A stretch of 64,000 bases of DNA from Nibrella viscosa. Lineage in GTDB: Bacteria > Bacteroidota > Bacteroidia > Cytophagales > Spirosomataceae. Shown here one piece after another: positions 7,770 through 16,795 of this stretch. Each line of letters starts with the position of its first letter. The first letter of the stretch is position 1. Location: the NCBI RefSeq assembly GCF_039541875.1, contig NZ_BAABHB010000001.1:744001-808000 (forward strand), in the 5' to 3' direction. The notes below the pieces were generated by a model. That model made no database searches. It had not been told where the DNA came from and saw nothing but the letters and a program-made list of their open reading frames with translations. A program made the position numbers and the translations under genes.

Positions 7770-9029
7770 CTAGTGGCTTTCCAGGGTACTGACGGGTACC
7801 GGGGGAGAGGCCGCCGGCTGGTGGTAATTGGCCAGCGAGCGGGCGGCCAGCAAGACGCTGGTCAGGATCAGCACCGCACTCATGATGTACGGGGCTCCCG
7901 GAAAGTAGGCCGGTGCTTTGGGGCTGGTGAAGTACGCAAACAGGTTGGTCATCAGCAGCGGCCCCATAATGGAGGTGGCACTCATGAGGCTGGTCAACGC
8001 ACCTTGTAATTCCCCCTGCTCGTTGGGCGGCACTTGTGTCGAGATAATGCCCTGAAGAGCCGGTCCAGAAATGCCGCCGAGGCAATACGGCACCAGAATG
8101 GCAAACATCATCCAGCCGGCCGTAGCAAACCCGAACAGGATCATGCCGAGGGTGTACAGCGACAGGCCCACGTACACGGCATTTTTCTGCCCCAGCTTCG
8201 GAATGGCCACCCGGATCAGTCCCCCCTGCACCAGCGCCGACATCAGTCCGATAAAACCCAGCGAGTACCCCACCCAGGCTTCGTTCCAGTTAAACTTAAG
8301 CATGGTGTAGAACGTCCAGGTCGACTGCACCGAATGCGCAGCAATATACACCAGCACCAGCGACACAATCAGGCCGGAGATGACCGGATACTTGCGCAGT
8401 TGAATCAGCGAACCGACCGGATTGGCCCGTTTCCAGTTAAATGGCCGACGGTTCTCGGGCAGCAGCGATTCCGGGAGAATGAAATAGCCGTACAGGAAAT
8501 TCAGCAGCGTTAGCCCGGCGGCCGCCAGAAACGGCACCCGTGGCCCAAACTGCCCCAATACTCCGCCGATAACGGGGCCGATGATGAAGCCCATGCCAAA
8601 GGCTGCTCCTACCAGGCCGAAGTTCTGCGCCCGTTTTTCGGGGGTACTTACATCGGCAATGTAGGCCGTTGCCGTGGTGAAACTGGCTCCGGTGATTCCT
8701 GCCAGCACCCGCCCGACAAACAGCCAGGCGATGGTGGGCGCAAAAGCCTGAAAAATGTAGTCGATGCCAAAGCCGAACAGGGAAAACAGCAGCACCGACC
8801 GCCGGCCGTATTTGTCGCTCAGGCCGCCCAGCACCGGCGAAAATACGAATTGCATACTGGCATAGGCAAAGGTGAGCCAGCCACCGTACCGCGAAGCCTC
8901 ACTAAGGCCACCGTGGATTAGGTTTTCGATAAGTTTTGGAAAAACGGGGATGACAATGCCAAACCCAATGACGTCGACCAGGATGGTGACAAAGATAAAG
9001 CCAAGCGCAGCGTTGCGTTTTACGGTCAT
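7770..9029 (-). CDS. MFS transporter, TCR/Tet-like
   Basis: About 419 residues from the ATG at 9029 (MTVKRNAALGFIFVTILVDV); a more distal GTG/ATG would add a non-membrane leader. Twelve membrane segments are evident. The motif A between helices 2 and 3 is GGLSDKYGRR and motif C-like glycine/proline pattern (GFIIGPVIGGVLGQFGP) points to a proton-driven drug exporter of the tetracycline-resistance type. True tetracycline transport is not implied. Gaps of about 50 bases to both neighbours support co-transcription. Confidence 0.85.
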   Translation of the reverse strand: MTVKRNAALGFIFVTILVDVIGFGIVIPVFPKLIENLIHGGLSEASRYGGWLTFAYASMQFVFSPVLGGLSDKYGRRSVLLFSLFGFGIDYIFQAFAPTIAWLFVGRVLAGITGASFTTATAYIADVSTPEKRAQNFGLVGAAFGMGFIIGPVIGGVLGQFGPRVPFLAAAGLTLLNFLYGYFILPESLLPENRRPFNWKRANPVGSLIQLRKYPVISGLIVSLVLVYIAAHSVQSTWTFYTMLKFNWNEAWVGYSLGFIGLMSALVQGGLIRVAIPKLGQKNAVYVGLSLYTLGMILFGFATAGWMMFAILVPYCLGGISGPALQGIISTQVPPNEQGELQGALTSLMSATSIMGPLLMTNLFAYFTSPKAPAYFPGAPYIMSAVLILTSVLLAARSLANYHQPAASPPVPVSTLESH

Positions 9030-9083
9030 GAAGCCTGTTGATTTGCCGGCAAAGGTCGGGCGCTGCCGCCTGTAAACCAAAGA

Positions 9084-9812
9084 TTACACGTAGAAAGGTA
9101 CCATTTTTTGCCATTGGGCCGGATGGTGCGCCCGGCCATCCCAGATATAAAAGTTGTGCTGAATACCTTTGCTGCTCAACACGTTGCACAAAGCCCGGTT
9201 GTTGTTCAGAAAAGGGTCTTCGGCCCCGATGGCGATCGTGATTTCCATCCGGCGAAGCAGGTTGAGCAGGCCTTCATTATCCAGGTTAGGCAGGAAGTGA
9301 TTGGGCGTGTGGAAGTAGATGTCTTCGTTGTAATAATCGTCGAACAAACTCCGGAACTCCGCCACGGGCACCGACAGATCGTACCGGCCACTCAGCGCCA
9401 CCACCTTACCGAACCACTGCGGATGCCGCATGGCAATGTTCATGGCGTGAAAAGCCCCCAGGCTGCATCCGTGCGCGATCATGAACGGCTGCGGATTCTG
9501 CAACCGCGAAAACGGCAGCACTTCGTGAATGATGTACTGCTCGTACTGGTTGTGCCGCCGAATCCGGTCGTGGGGATGGCTGTAGCGGTTATATAAGCTT
9601 TCACCGTCAATACTATCCACGCAGAAGAGTTGCAGCAGACCCTTCTCCAGCGGCTCCGCCAGGGCGTTTACCAGACCAAAGTCCTCGTATTCGTGAAAGC
9701 GGCCGTAGCGGGTAGGAAATACCAGCACGCGGGCACCGGCATGACCAAAGACAAGCAGCTCCATAGGCCGGTGCAGGTTCGGGCTGAACCATCTGTGGTA
9801 TTCGCGATGCAT
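9084..9812 (-). CDS. Alpha/beta-hydrolase, putative esterase
   Basis: About 242 residues from the ATG at 9812 (MHREYHRWFSPN); another in-frame ATG lies 11 codons upstream at 9845. The nucleophile elbow is HGCSLGA, with a likely Asp in GAEDPF and His in GRAHHPAQW, matching the putative esterase (Esterase D/tannase-like, PF00756) fold. No signal peptide is seen, so it is probably cytoplasmic. Substrate unknown. Confidence 0.8.
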   Translation of the reverse strand: MHREYHRWFSPNLHRPMELLVFGHAGARVLVFPTRYGRFHEYEDFGLVNALAEPLEKGLLQLFCVDSIDGESLYNRYSHPHDRIRRHNQYEQYIIHEVLPFSRLQNPQPFMIAHGCSLGAFHAMNIAMRHPQWFGKVVALSGRYDLSVPVAEFRSLFDDYYNEDIYFHTPNHFLPNLDNEGLLNLLRRMEITIAIGAEDPFLNNNRALCNVLSSKGIQHNFYIWDGRAHHPAQWQKMVPFYV

Positions 9813-9884
9813 CTGACGTTGGATAAAGCAGACAAAAGTTCTCAATTTTTATCGGCATCGCGTTACCGGTCTGTAAAGAAATCG

Positions 9885-10478
9885 TTAAAAAATCTGGGGG
9901 TGTTGGGTCAGTACGTCACGCCAGAGCTGATAACCCTTCGGGTTGAGGTGCAGGCCGTCTGCTTCGAATAGCTCCCGGCGGGGCAGGCCGGCATCGTTCA
10001 GCATAGGCGTAAACATATCCACGTAACGGTAATTGGAAAACGCTGCTGTCTTTTCCCGAATGAGGTCGTTGGTGCGCCGAATGTTATTGGCAATGTTCCA
10101 CCGGGCCGGGCTGGCTTTTACGGCAATGTAGGTAAACGGAATAGTCGGGAAGTACTGTTGTACCTTGTCGGAGAAGGCACAGAAGAACAAAAAGACTTCT
10201 TCGGGATGGCGGCCGTCGCCCAGATCGTTGTCACCCGCGTACAGGATTAGGGAGGAGGGGTTTGCCGGCACCACTACCCGTTCGAAAAACCAGGCACAGG
10301 CGGCCAGCGTTGAGCCACCAAAACCCAGGTTGAGCGGTTTGTAGGGCGGAAAATCGTCGGCGAGCGTAGTCCAGAGCCGAATGGTTGAGCTGCCGTAAAA
10401 AACGACCTGTCGGGCGGGGGGGGGTTGGAGTTGAGTCTTCTTTTCGAGTAGGCGTATTTCGTCTTCGTACCAAATCAT
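9885..10478 (-). CDS. SGNH/GDSL-family hydrolase
   Basis: 197 residues with all four SGNH blocks: FYGSSTIRLW (Ser nucleophile), NLGFGGS (Gly), YAGDNDLGDG (Asn) and DGLHLNPKG (catalytic Asp-x-x-His). These enzymes deacylate lipids, acetylated sugars or peptidoglycan. No signal peptide. It seems to be the first gene of the four-gene minus-strand run. A run of nine C on the coding strand (10416-10424) encodes PPP near residue 21 and could be prone to slippage. Confidence 0.85.
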   Translation of the reverse strand: MIWYEDEIRLLEKKTQLQPPPARQVVFYGSSTIRLWTTLADDFPPYKPLNLGFGGSTLAACAWFFERVVVPANPSSLILYAGDNDLGDGRHPEEVFLFFCAFSDKVQQYFPTIPFTYIAVKASPARWNIANNIRRTNDLIREKTAAFSNYRYVDMFTPMLNDAGLPRRELFEADGLHLNPKGYQLWRDVLTQHPQIF

Positions 10479-10680
10479 GTTTCAGGATAATAGCGTTGCA
10501 CAAAAATAACCGCCTGCCGTCGATGATAACCTGCGTTGCGACGTTGAACAGGGGCCGTTGGTTAAGGTTCCGGCGGAAAAGCCTAAGCTTAACGTAAAAT
10601 GAACCGTCTTGGTTAAACAAGAATAACAACCGGTATGCCGTATAACCCAAACATACGGTAGAAAGATCATCTGTTCTGCT

Positions 10681-10688
10681 TATTTTTG
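10681..10688 (+). promoter_or_regulatory. Candidate -7 element for the GH43 gene
   Basis: TATTTTTG matches the TAnnTTTG consensus and lies 19 bases before the GH43 start codon. No TTG is found at the proper -33 distance, so support is partial. The 229-base gap 10479-10707 also must hold the divergent promoter of the SGNH run. Confidence 0.35.
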
Positions 10689-10707
10689 GGTAAATACAAA
10701 CCGTCAA

Positions 10708-11775
10708 ATGAACAATAAACTTTTTTTCTGCCTTTCATCGGCCGTGCTGGTTACCGGGGCCTTCTCCCCGGGCGTTTGCCAGAACAATGCCGGCGGCCCC
10801 GGTAAACCCATTTCGCAGCCGCTGGTCACCAATATCTATACGGCTGACCCCTCGGCGCACGTGTTCAACGGCCGGATTTACATCTACCCCTCGCACGACA
10901 TCGAAGCGGGCATCCCCCAGAACGATAACGGCGACCATTTCGACATGCGCGATTACCACGTGCTGTCTATGGACCGGATCGGCGGCAAAGTGACCGATCA
11001 TGGCGTGGCCCTCGACAAAAAGGATGTGCCCTGGGTAGGCCGGCAGATGTGGGCGCCCGATGCGGCCTACAAAAACGGTAAATACTACCTGTATTTCCCG
11101 GCCAAAGATAAAAACGATGTGTTCCGGATCGGCGTAGCCACTAGTTCATCACCCACCGGTCCGTTCAAAGCTGAACCAAAGCCCATTGAAGGCAGCTACA
11201 GCATCGATCCGGCTGTGTTTACCGATACCGACGGCAATTCGTACATGTATTTCGGTGGTATCTGGGGCGGTCAGCTTCAGCGCTGGCAAACGGGCAAATA
11301 CAACCCGAAAGACGAATACCCGAAGAACGAGCAGCCCGCCATCAGCCCGAAGGTGGTGCGCCTGAGCAAAGACATGCTGAGCTTTGCCGAGCCGGTCCGG
11401 GATGTGAAGATCCTGGATAAAGACGGGAAGCCCCTGCTGGCGGGTGATAACAAACGGCGTTTCTTTGAAGCCGCCTGGCTGCACAAGTACAACGGCAAGT
11501 ACTACTTCTCGTACTCGACCGGCGATACCCATTTCATCGCCTATGCTACGGGCAACTCACCGTACGGCCCTTTTACCTATCAGGGCGTTATACTGAACCC
11601 GGTTGTCGGCTGGACCAACCACCATTCCATTGTGGAGGTAAACGGCAAATGGTATCTGTTCTACCACGACAGCACCCAGTCCGGCGGTAAAACGCACCTG
11701 CGCAGCGTCAAAGTAACCGAGCTGAAGTACCGCCCGGACGGCTCCATTGAGACGATAACGGCGTATCAGAAGTAG
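10708..11775 (+). CDS. Glycoside hydrolase family 43 protein
   Basis: 355 residues with a signal peptide (ending near GVCQN). The five-blade GH43 propeller shows the three acidic residues expected for catalysis: Asp in YTADPSAHVF, Asp in SIDPAVF and Glu in RRFFEAAWLHKY. Family activities are mainly beta-xylosidase and alpha-L-arabinofuranosidase; which one cannot be read from the sequence. It is exported and would release pentoses or similar sugars outside the cytoplasm. It converges on a sugar isomerase/epimerase gene across a terminator. Confidence 0.88.
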   Translation: MNNKLFFCLSSAVLVTGAFSPGVCQNNAGGPGKPISQPLVTNIYTADPSAHVFNGRIYIYPSHDIEAGIPQNDNGDHFDMRDYHVLSMDRIGGKVTDHGVALDKKDVPWVGRQMWAPDAAYKNGKYYLYFPAKDKNDVFRIGVATSSSPTGPFKAEPKPIEGSYSIDPAVFTDTDGNSYMYFGGIWGGQLQRWQTGKYNPKDEYPKNEQPAISPKVVRLSKDMLSFAEPVRDVKILDKDGKPLLAGDNKRRFFEAAWLHKYNGKYYFSYSTGDTHFIAYATGNSPYGPFTYQGVILNPVVGWTNHHSIVEVNGKWYLFYHDSTQSGGKTHLRSVKVTELKYRPDGSIETITAYQK

Positions 11776-11794
11776 CTCTGTATTGGATAAAATT

Positions 11795-11832
11795 AAAAAA
11801 GGTGTCAGACTTGATAGTCCGACACCTTTTTT
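11795..11832. terminator. Bidirectional intrinsic terminator
   Basis: A6-GGTGTC pairs with GACACC-T8 around a short loop, with a further GAC/GTC pair after one mismatch. It lies between the convergent GH43 and isomerase genes. Confidence 0.85.
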
Positions 11833-11848
11833 TTGATACATCCTCAAA

Positions 11849-12904
11849 CTACGACAAGCCCAGCACGCGCTTGTTGAAGTCCTCATCGGCACCCGTACCG
11901 GCGAAGTCGTCGAAGGCCCGCTCGGTCACGCGGATGAGGTGGCTCTCGATGAACGGTGCCCCTTCGGCCGCACCCTGCTCGGGATGCTTAATGGCACATT
12001 CCCACTCCAGCACGGCCCAGCCGTCGTAGTCATACTGCGACAGTTTACTGAAGATGCTGCTGAAGTCAACCTGACCATCGCCTAATGAACGGAACCGGCC
12101 GGCCCGCTCAACCCAGCCCTGGTAGCCGCCATACACGCCCTGCTTGCCGGTTGGGTTGAACTCGGCGTCTTTGACGTGGAAGGCAAAGATCCGGTCGTGG
12201 TAGAAGTCGATAAATTGCAGGTAATCCAACTGCTGCAGCACAAAGTGGCTGGGATCGTAGTTGATACCGGCGCGGGGGTGACCATTCAGGTAATTCACGA
12301 ACATTTCGAAGGTAACGCCGTCGTGCAAATCTTCGCCGGGGTGCAGCTCGTAAGCTACGTTTACGTCCGCTTCGTCGAACGCGTCGAGAATCGGTTTCCA
12401 GCGGTTGGCCAGTTCCTGGAAGCCCGTGGTGACCAGCCCGTTCGGTCGTTGCGGCCACGGGTACATAAACGGCCACAGCAGAGCCCCCGAAAAGGTCGGG
12501 TGCGACTTCAGGCCCAGGTTCTGGCTGGCTTTGGCGCACCACATGAGCTGTTGCGTGGCCCATTCTTGCTGCGCTTTCGGGTCATTCGCCACTTCGGCCG
12601 GACCAAAGCCGGCAAACATGGACGCGTAGGCCGGATGAACGGCCACCAGCTGCCCCTGCAGGTGGGAGGCCAGTTCGGTAATTTCCAGGCCTGCCTCCGC
12701 CACTCTGCCTTTCAGGTCATCGCAGTAGGTTTGACTCTCGGCCGCTTGCTTCAGGTCGATTACGCGGGGGTCCCAGGTGGGTAACTGAATACCCTTATAG
12801 CCGAGGTCGGCCATGTATCTGGCAATGGATTCCAGTGAATTAAACGGCGCTTCATCGCCCATAAATTGCGCTAAGAATACACCTGGACCTTTGATTGTTT
12901 TCAT
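11849..12904 (-). CDS. Sugar phosphate isomerase/epimerase (TIM-barrel AP2 family)
   Basis: 351 residues of the xylose-isomerase-like TIM barrel. Candidate metal ligands are Glu in YELHPGED, Asp/His in NYDPSHF, His in FHVKDAEF and Glu in VLEWECAI, in the order usual for the family. No signal peptide. Homologues are often placed with Gfo/Idh/MocA dehydrogenases, as here, and act on keto-sugars or inositols; the substrate is not known. Probably in one transcription unit with the two oxidoreductase genes upstream. Confidence 0.85.
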   Translation of the reverse strand: MKTIKGPGVFLAQFMGDEAPFNSLESIARYMADLGYKGIQLPTWDPRVIDLKQAAESQTYCDDLKGRVAEAGLEITELASHLQGQLVAVHPAYASMFAGFGPAEVANDPKAQQEWATQQLMWCAKASQNLGLKSHPTFSGALLWPFMYPWPQRPNGLVTTGFQELANRWKPILDAFDEADVNVAYELHPGEDLHDGVTFEMFVNYLNGHPRAGINYDPSHFVLQQLDYLQFIDFYHDRIFAFHVKDAEFNPTGKQGVYGGYQGWVERAGRFRSLGDGQVDFSSIFSKLSQYDYDGWAVLEWECAIKHPEQGAAEGAPFIESHLIRVTERAFDDFAGTGADEDFNKRVLGLS

Positions 12905-13036
12905 AATAGTTAAAGGTGAAAGAGCGAAAGAGTGAAAGAGCGGATTGGCTGCGCTTTCACTCTCCGCTGGAGGTTTTACGGGATTTTGCTAAAATTTTCA
13001 GTAACTGGTAGCCTTCGTCTATTAAGTCGCTCATTC
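12905..13036. repeat. Spacer of GAAAGAGYG words with imperfect dyad
   Basis: About 12912-12940 carries GTGAAAGAGCGAAAGAGTG and a further copy; complementary words (CGCTTTCACTCTCCGC at about 12951, and CGCTCATTCACTCTTT at 13029) follow. The same vocabulary is seen at 1361-1455 and 7728-7756. No coding capacity. Confidence 0.6.
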
Positions 13037-13041
13037 ACTCT

Positions 13042-14187
13042 TTATACCTCCACCCACGCCTGCTTCCGGTTGCTTTCCAGAATCTTCTCGCAGATCAGCA
13101 GTTCGCGGTAGCCATCGGCGAAGGTCGGGTAGGTCGGATTCTCGGGCTGCCTGCCGGCGGCAATGGCCTCGTACACTTCCTTAAACATTTGCTTTGACGT
13201 ATCCGGAAAGCCTTCATTATGGCCGCCGGGGAAACTGATCACCGACCGGGCTTCGGCGTATACCAGCGACGGATCGTCCGTCAGCGTCTGGTTGTAGCCG
13301 TCGCGGTTACCGACCCACATTTCGTTCGGCGCTTCCGAATTCCAGGCAAATGTCTTCTTCGAACCGGCAATTTCCAGTTTCATCTGGTTCTTGCGGCCCG
13401 CCGATACCTGCGATACGGTAATAACCCCCCGGTTGCCGTTGTCGAACCGCAGCAGCACATTGGCATGGTCTTCGGTATTAATGGGCACATCGGCGTAGTC
13501 TTCCGGCTGCAGCATCTTGCCGGAGTAGGTTTCTACCGGCTTCAGCGGCTTCTTGCGGGTTTTGTGGATGGTGTTGAAGTCGGCCATCACGGCAACGGTC
13601 TTCAGGCCGGTGATGTACTCGATGATGTCCATCAGGTGCGAGCCAATATCGGCAATGGCCCGCGAGTCGCCCGATTTATCGGGTTCCAGACGCCAGTTGT
13701 AATCCGTGTTGTAGAAAAGCCAGTCCTGCAGGTACGAGCCGATAATGGAGTACACCTCTCCGAGGTCGCCTTTCTCCCGCATAACGCGCATCTGACGTGC
13801 GAGTGGGTAGTAGCGCAGGTTGAAGTGAACCGCGTTGACCAGGCCGGTTTTAGCGGCCAGTTCAACCAGTTCTTCGGCTTCGGCCAGGTCTTTGGCCAGC
13901 GGTTTTTCGCAGATGACGTGCTTACCGGCCTCCAGGGCGGCCTTCGACTGACTGTAGTGCAGGAAGTTTGGCGTACAGATGTGTACCGCCTGAATATCCT
14001 CCTGTTTCAGCAATTCTTCGAAGGTATAAGCCCGTTCGATACCGAGCTGAGCGGCTTTCGATTCGGCCAGTTCCTGGCTTACTTCACACAGGGCAACTAC
14101 TTCGACGTTTGGAAGCCGACGCAGGGCTTCGATATGGGCCGGCCCGATAAAGCCCGTCCCGACAACTCCAACTTTAATTTTTGGCAT
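13042..14187 (-). CDS. Gfo/Idh/MocA family oxidoreductase
   Basis: 381 residues. The N-terminal Rossmann fold opens with VGVVGTGFIGPAHIEAL, and the family motif EKPLA (CEKPLAKDLAEAEEL) follows at about residue 95. The C-terminal half has the usual open sheet with a His-Asn/Asp substrate-binding pattern (DIGSHLMDIIEY, GGHNEGF). It would oxidise a sugar or polyol with NAD(P). No signal peptide. It lies 37 bases from the next oxidoreductase gene and upstream of the isomerase gene. Confidence 0.9.
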   Translation of the reverse strand: MPKIKVGVVGTGFIGPAHIEALRRLPNVEVVALCEVSQELAESKAAQLGIERAYTFEELLKQEDIQAVHICTPNFLHYSQSKAALEAGKHVICEKPLAKDLAEAEELVELAAKTGLVNAVHFNLRYYPLARQMRVMREKGDLGEVYSIIGSYLQDWLFYNTDYNWRLEPDKSGDSRAIADIGSHLMDIIEYITGLKTVAVMADFNTIHKTRKKPLKPVETYSGKMLQPEDYADVPINTEDHANVLLRFDNGNRGVITVSQVSAGRKNQMKLEIAGSKKTFAWNSEAPNEMWVGNRDGYNQTLTDDPSLVYAEARSVISFPGGHNEGFPDTSKQMFKEVYEAIAAGRQPENPTYPTFADGYRELLICEKILESNRKQAWVEV

Positions 14188-14224
14188 GAGGGTTTTTTAA
14201 TTATCATTCAATCATTCAAAATTT

Positions 14225-15379
14225 CTACTCGACAAACTTCGTCCACTTTTCGGTAGACTGGTTGGATTTAATGACCGTGTCGATAAAGGCGAGACCGCGG
14301 ACACCATCCTGAACCGTAGGGAAGTCGTAGAGCGAATCGTACGGCTGTCCGGTCATATAGGCACGCAGGGCAAAGGCGAAATTGCGGTACAGGTTGGCAA
14401 ATGCTTCAAAAAAGCCTTCGGGGTGGCCCGACGGCATCCGGATATGCGCCTTGGCGGCTGCCGATAACTCACCTACCGACGGGCGGATGATCCGCTGGCC
14501 TTCGTTGGTTTTGTAGATCAGCGTGTTCGGCTCCATCTGATGCCACTCCAGGCCGCCCAGTTCGCCGTAGACCCGGATGTTCAGGGCGTTTTCTTCGCCG
14601 TTGGCAATCTGACTGGCGTGCAGTACGCCTTTCACGCCGTCTTCGAAGTGCAGCAGCACGTTACCATCGTCGTCCAGTTTGCGGCCTTCAACAAAGGTGG
14701 TCAGGTCGGCGCAGAGTTCGGTGATTTTCAGGCCGGTGATGTATTCGGCCAGGTTTTCGGCGTGGGTGCCGATGTCGCCCATACAGCCGGCAGCTCCGGA
14801 CTTGGTCGGGTCGGTCCGCCAGATGGCCTGTTTATAGTCGGTGGCTTCTTCCAGTTTAGAGAGCCAGCCCTGCGGGTATTCAACCACAATCTTGCGCAGT
14901 TTGCCCAGTTTGCCGTTGCGCACCATATCGCGGGCTTCCTTCACCATCGGGTAGCCGGTGTAGTTGTGGGTCAGACCGAAGATCAGGCCGCTTTGCTCGA
15001 CAATAGCCGCCAGTTCTTTGGCTTCTTCCAGGTTAAGGGTCATGGGCTTATCACACATGACGTGAAAACCGTTTTCCAGCGCCATTTTGGCCGGGGGAAA
15101 GTGCATGTGGTTGGGCGTAACGATAGAGATGAAATCCATACGCTCGCCCTCAGGGAGTTCTTTCTCCCGCATTATCATTTCCTCGTAACTGGTATACACC
15201 CGATTTTCGGGCAGATAAAGGGCATGGCCGGTTTGCTTTGATTTTTCCGGATTTGAACTGAATACCCCGCAAACGAGTTCAATTTCGCCGTCGAAAACAG
15301 CGGCCCGGCGGTGTACGGCGCCGATAAAGGCCTCCAGGCTGCCGCCCACCATACCCATGCGCATTTTACGATGTGCCAT
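14225..15379 (-). CDS. Gfo/Idh/MocA family oxidoreductase
   Basis: About 384 residues from the ATG at 15379 (MAHRKMRMGMVGG); an in-frame ATG at 15424 would add a hydrophobic 15-residue stretch that does not fit the family. The Rossmann motif is GMVGGSLEAFIGAVHR and the family motif is CDKPMTLNLEEAKEL. The active-site block GDIGTHAENLAEYITG and GHPEGFFEAFANLY match dehydrogenases for glucosides or myo-inositol derivatives. It is the first gene of the three-gene sugar cluster. Confidence 0.9.
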   Translation of the reverse strand: MAHRKMRMGMVGGSLEAFIGAVHRRAAVFDGEIELVCGVFSSNPEKSKQTGHALYLPENRVYTSYEEMIMREKELPEGERMDFISIVTPNHMHFPPAKMALENGFHVMCDKPMTLNLEEAKELAAIVEQSGLIFGLTHNYTGYPMVKEARDMVRNGKLGKLRKIVVEYPQGWLSKLEEATDYKQAIWRTDPTKSGAAGCMGDIGTHAENLAEYITGLKITELCADLTTFVEGRKLDDDGNVLLHFEDGVKGVLHASQIANGEENALNIRVYGELGGLEWHQMEPNTLIYKTNEGQRIIRPSVGELSAAAKAHIRMPSGHPEGFFEAFANLYRNFAFALRAYMTGQPYDSLYDFPTVQDGVRGLAFIDTVIKSNQSTEKWTKFVE

Positions 15380-15494
15380 ATAAAAAGGGAAAAGGTAAAT
15401 GATCGTGTACTTATAAACAGACAAAGACCGCTACAGCGGTTGCGCGGCAAAAATAGGATAAGTTCGAAGCGACACAAACAGTATCGGTCTTAAA

Positions 15495-15529
15495 AACAAA
15501 AACGCTCCCCTGAGGAGAGCGTTTTTGTT
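15495..15529 (-). terminator. Intrinsic terminator after the DUF2147 gene
   Basis: AACAAAAACGCTC pairs with GAGCGTTTTTGTT (13 of 13) around a short loop. It follows the minus-strand DUF2147 stop codon and can act in both directions. Confidence 0.85.
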
Positions 15530-15550
15530 GATAAACCTGCACCGGATGGT

Positions 15551-16012
15551 TTACTTGAGCCGCGTCCAGGTCTGTGTCTTTCCAATCAGGGAAATACCGA
15601 CATACCCGCGTACATCCAGGGTGTGCGGGTCTTTCAGTGTCATTTTGCAGCTATATTCTTTTCCGTCTTCCGGATTATAAATCTTCCCGTCGATCCAACT
15701 ATTATCAGCATCGTACTTGAAGCCGTGCATGATGTTCAGGCCCAGTATCGGCCGTTCGCGCAAGGAGGCATTGGTGTTTTTGCTGTCGGTCTTGGGTTTT
15801 CCGGTAACAGGATCGTTGGGTTCAGTCAGATGGATTAGCTTACCGTAATACCGGTCACCTTGCTTGTAAATCTGCACATGCCCTTTCTTAGTGCCGTTGA
15901 GCCAAATGCCCACTACAGAATCAGCATTGTTTTTAGGGGTAACAAACGAGAAAAAAAGAAGTGTTACCACTAGTACAGCCAAAGGCCCCATTAAACGAGT
16001 CATTCTCATCAT
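15551..16012 (-). CDS. DUF2147 domain protein, exported
   Basis: About 153 residues from the ATG at 16012 (MMRMTRLMGPLAVLVV); ATGs at 16009 and 16003 are equally possible, while one at 16117 would add a long unlikely leader. An N-terminal hydrophobic segment (AVLVVTLLFFSFV) acts as signal peptide or anchor. The mature part has the DUF2147 pattern VVGIWLNGTKKGHVQIY, YYGKLI, GKIYNPEDGKEYSCKM and the C-terminal VRGYVGISLIGKTQTWTR. Function unknown; members are secreted beta-sheet proteins common in Bacteroidota. Confidence 0.85.
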   Translation of the reverse strand: MMRMTRLMGPLAVLVVTLLFFSFVTPKNNADSVVGIWLNGTKKGHVQIYKQGDRYYGKLIHLTEPNDPVTGKPKTDSKNTNASLRERPILGLNIMHGFKYDADNSWIDGKIYNPEDGKEYSCKMTLKDPHTLDVRGYVGISLIGKTQTWTRLK

Positions 16013-16156
16013 ATGTTGATTAAAGGACTTTATAAAAATATGAATATTAATTGATGCAATATAAACAGATAAATCAAAAAAAGAATTCACCGTATTTTTT
16101 AGAAACTTTACAGCCACGTACTATTGTCGCCCCGGTCAGCGTAACCATTCATTCAA

Positions 16157-16687
16157 ATGTTCAAACGAGACCCGAATAAAGTTTACCCAACCGAAACGGA
16201 ATCCAGGGTGATTGTCCGTTTCCAGGACTGCGATCCGCTGCAGCACCTGAATAATGCCAAGTATCTGGATTACTACTTCAACGCCCGTGAGGATCAGGTG
16301 GCCAAGCATTACGGATTTGATCCGGGGCAGTTGTTCCGCGAACTGAAGACCAGTTGGGTAGTGTACCAGCACCAGATCGCGTACATCCGGCCGGCGCTGG
16401 TCAGCGAGTGGGTTCGGATTATGTCCCGGATCATCTATGTCAACGAGGATACGCTCATTACGGAGTTTTACATGACCGATGATAAACGAACGCAGTTAAA
16501 GAATGTACTCTGGATGACCTCTAAATATGTTAGCGTGCTGACCGGCAAGCGCATTCCACACGACCCGATTGTGCTAGAGTACCTGGAGACCATTCGGATG
16601 CCGGATGTGGATTTCCATAATCTGAACTTTAACGAGCGTATCCGGGAGATCAAAAGTCAGTTGGTGCCGGTTGGCAGTGTGCAGTAG
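16157..16687 (+). CDS. Acyl-CoA thioesterase, hot-dog fold
   Basis: 176 residues. The YbgC/4HBT-type signature is present: RFQDCDPLQHLNNAKYLDYY, where the Asp near the start of the motif is the likely catalytic residue. The rest (WVVYQHQIAYIRPALVSEWV, DKRTQLKNVLWMTSKYV) fits one hot-dog domain. It would release free acids from acyl-CoA. Start ATG at 16157 is the only good one. Confidence 0.85.
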   Translation: MFKRDPNKVYPTETESRVIVRFQDCDPLQHLNNAKYLDYYFNAREDQVAKHYGFDPGQLFRELKTSWVVYQHQIAYIRPALVSEWVRIMSRIIYVNEDTLITEFYMTDDKRTQLKNVLWMTSKYVSVLTGKRIPHDPIVLEYLETIRMPDVDFHNLNFNERIREIKSQLVPVGSVQ

Positions 16688-16795
16688 GCAGAAAAATGCC
16701 ACGGCTTCACTCAAATTGCGTTTTATTGACAAATCATCTGCAACAATTGCTATATTGCCTGCTGCAAACGGCCCATTAAAAAGCTGCCCACTATT

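Noticed and set aside
6769..8085. 438-residue nitrilase start
   Set aside because: The first 120 residues are a shadow of the MFS gene; the family begins at METLKIATAQF (7722).
13219..14256. Plus-strand open frame of 345 residues
   Set aside because: Antisense of the Gfo/Idh/MocA gene.
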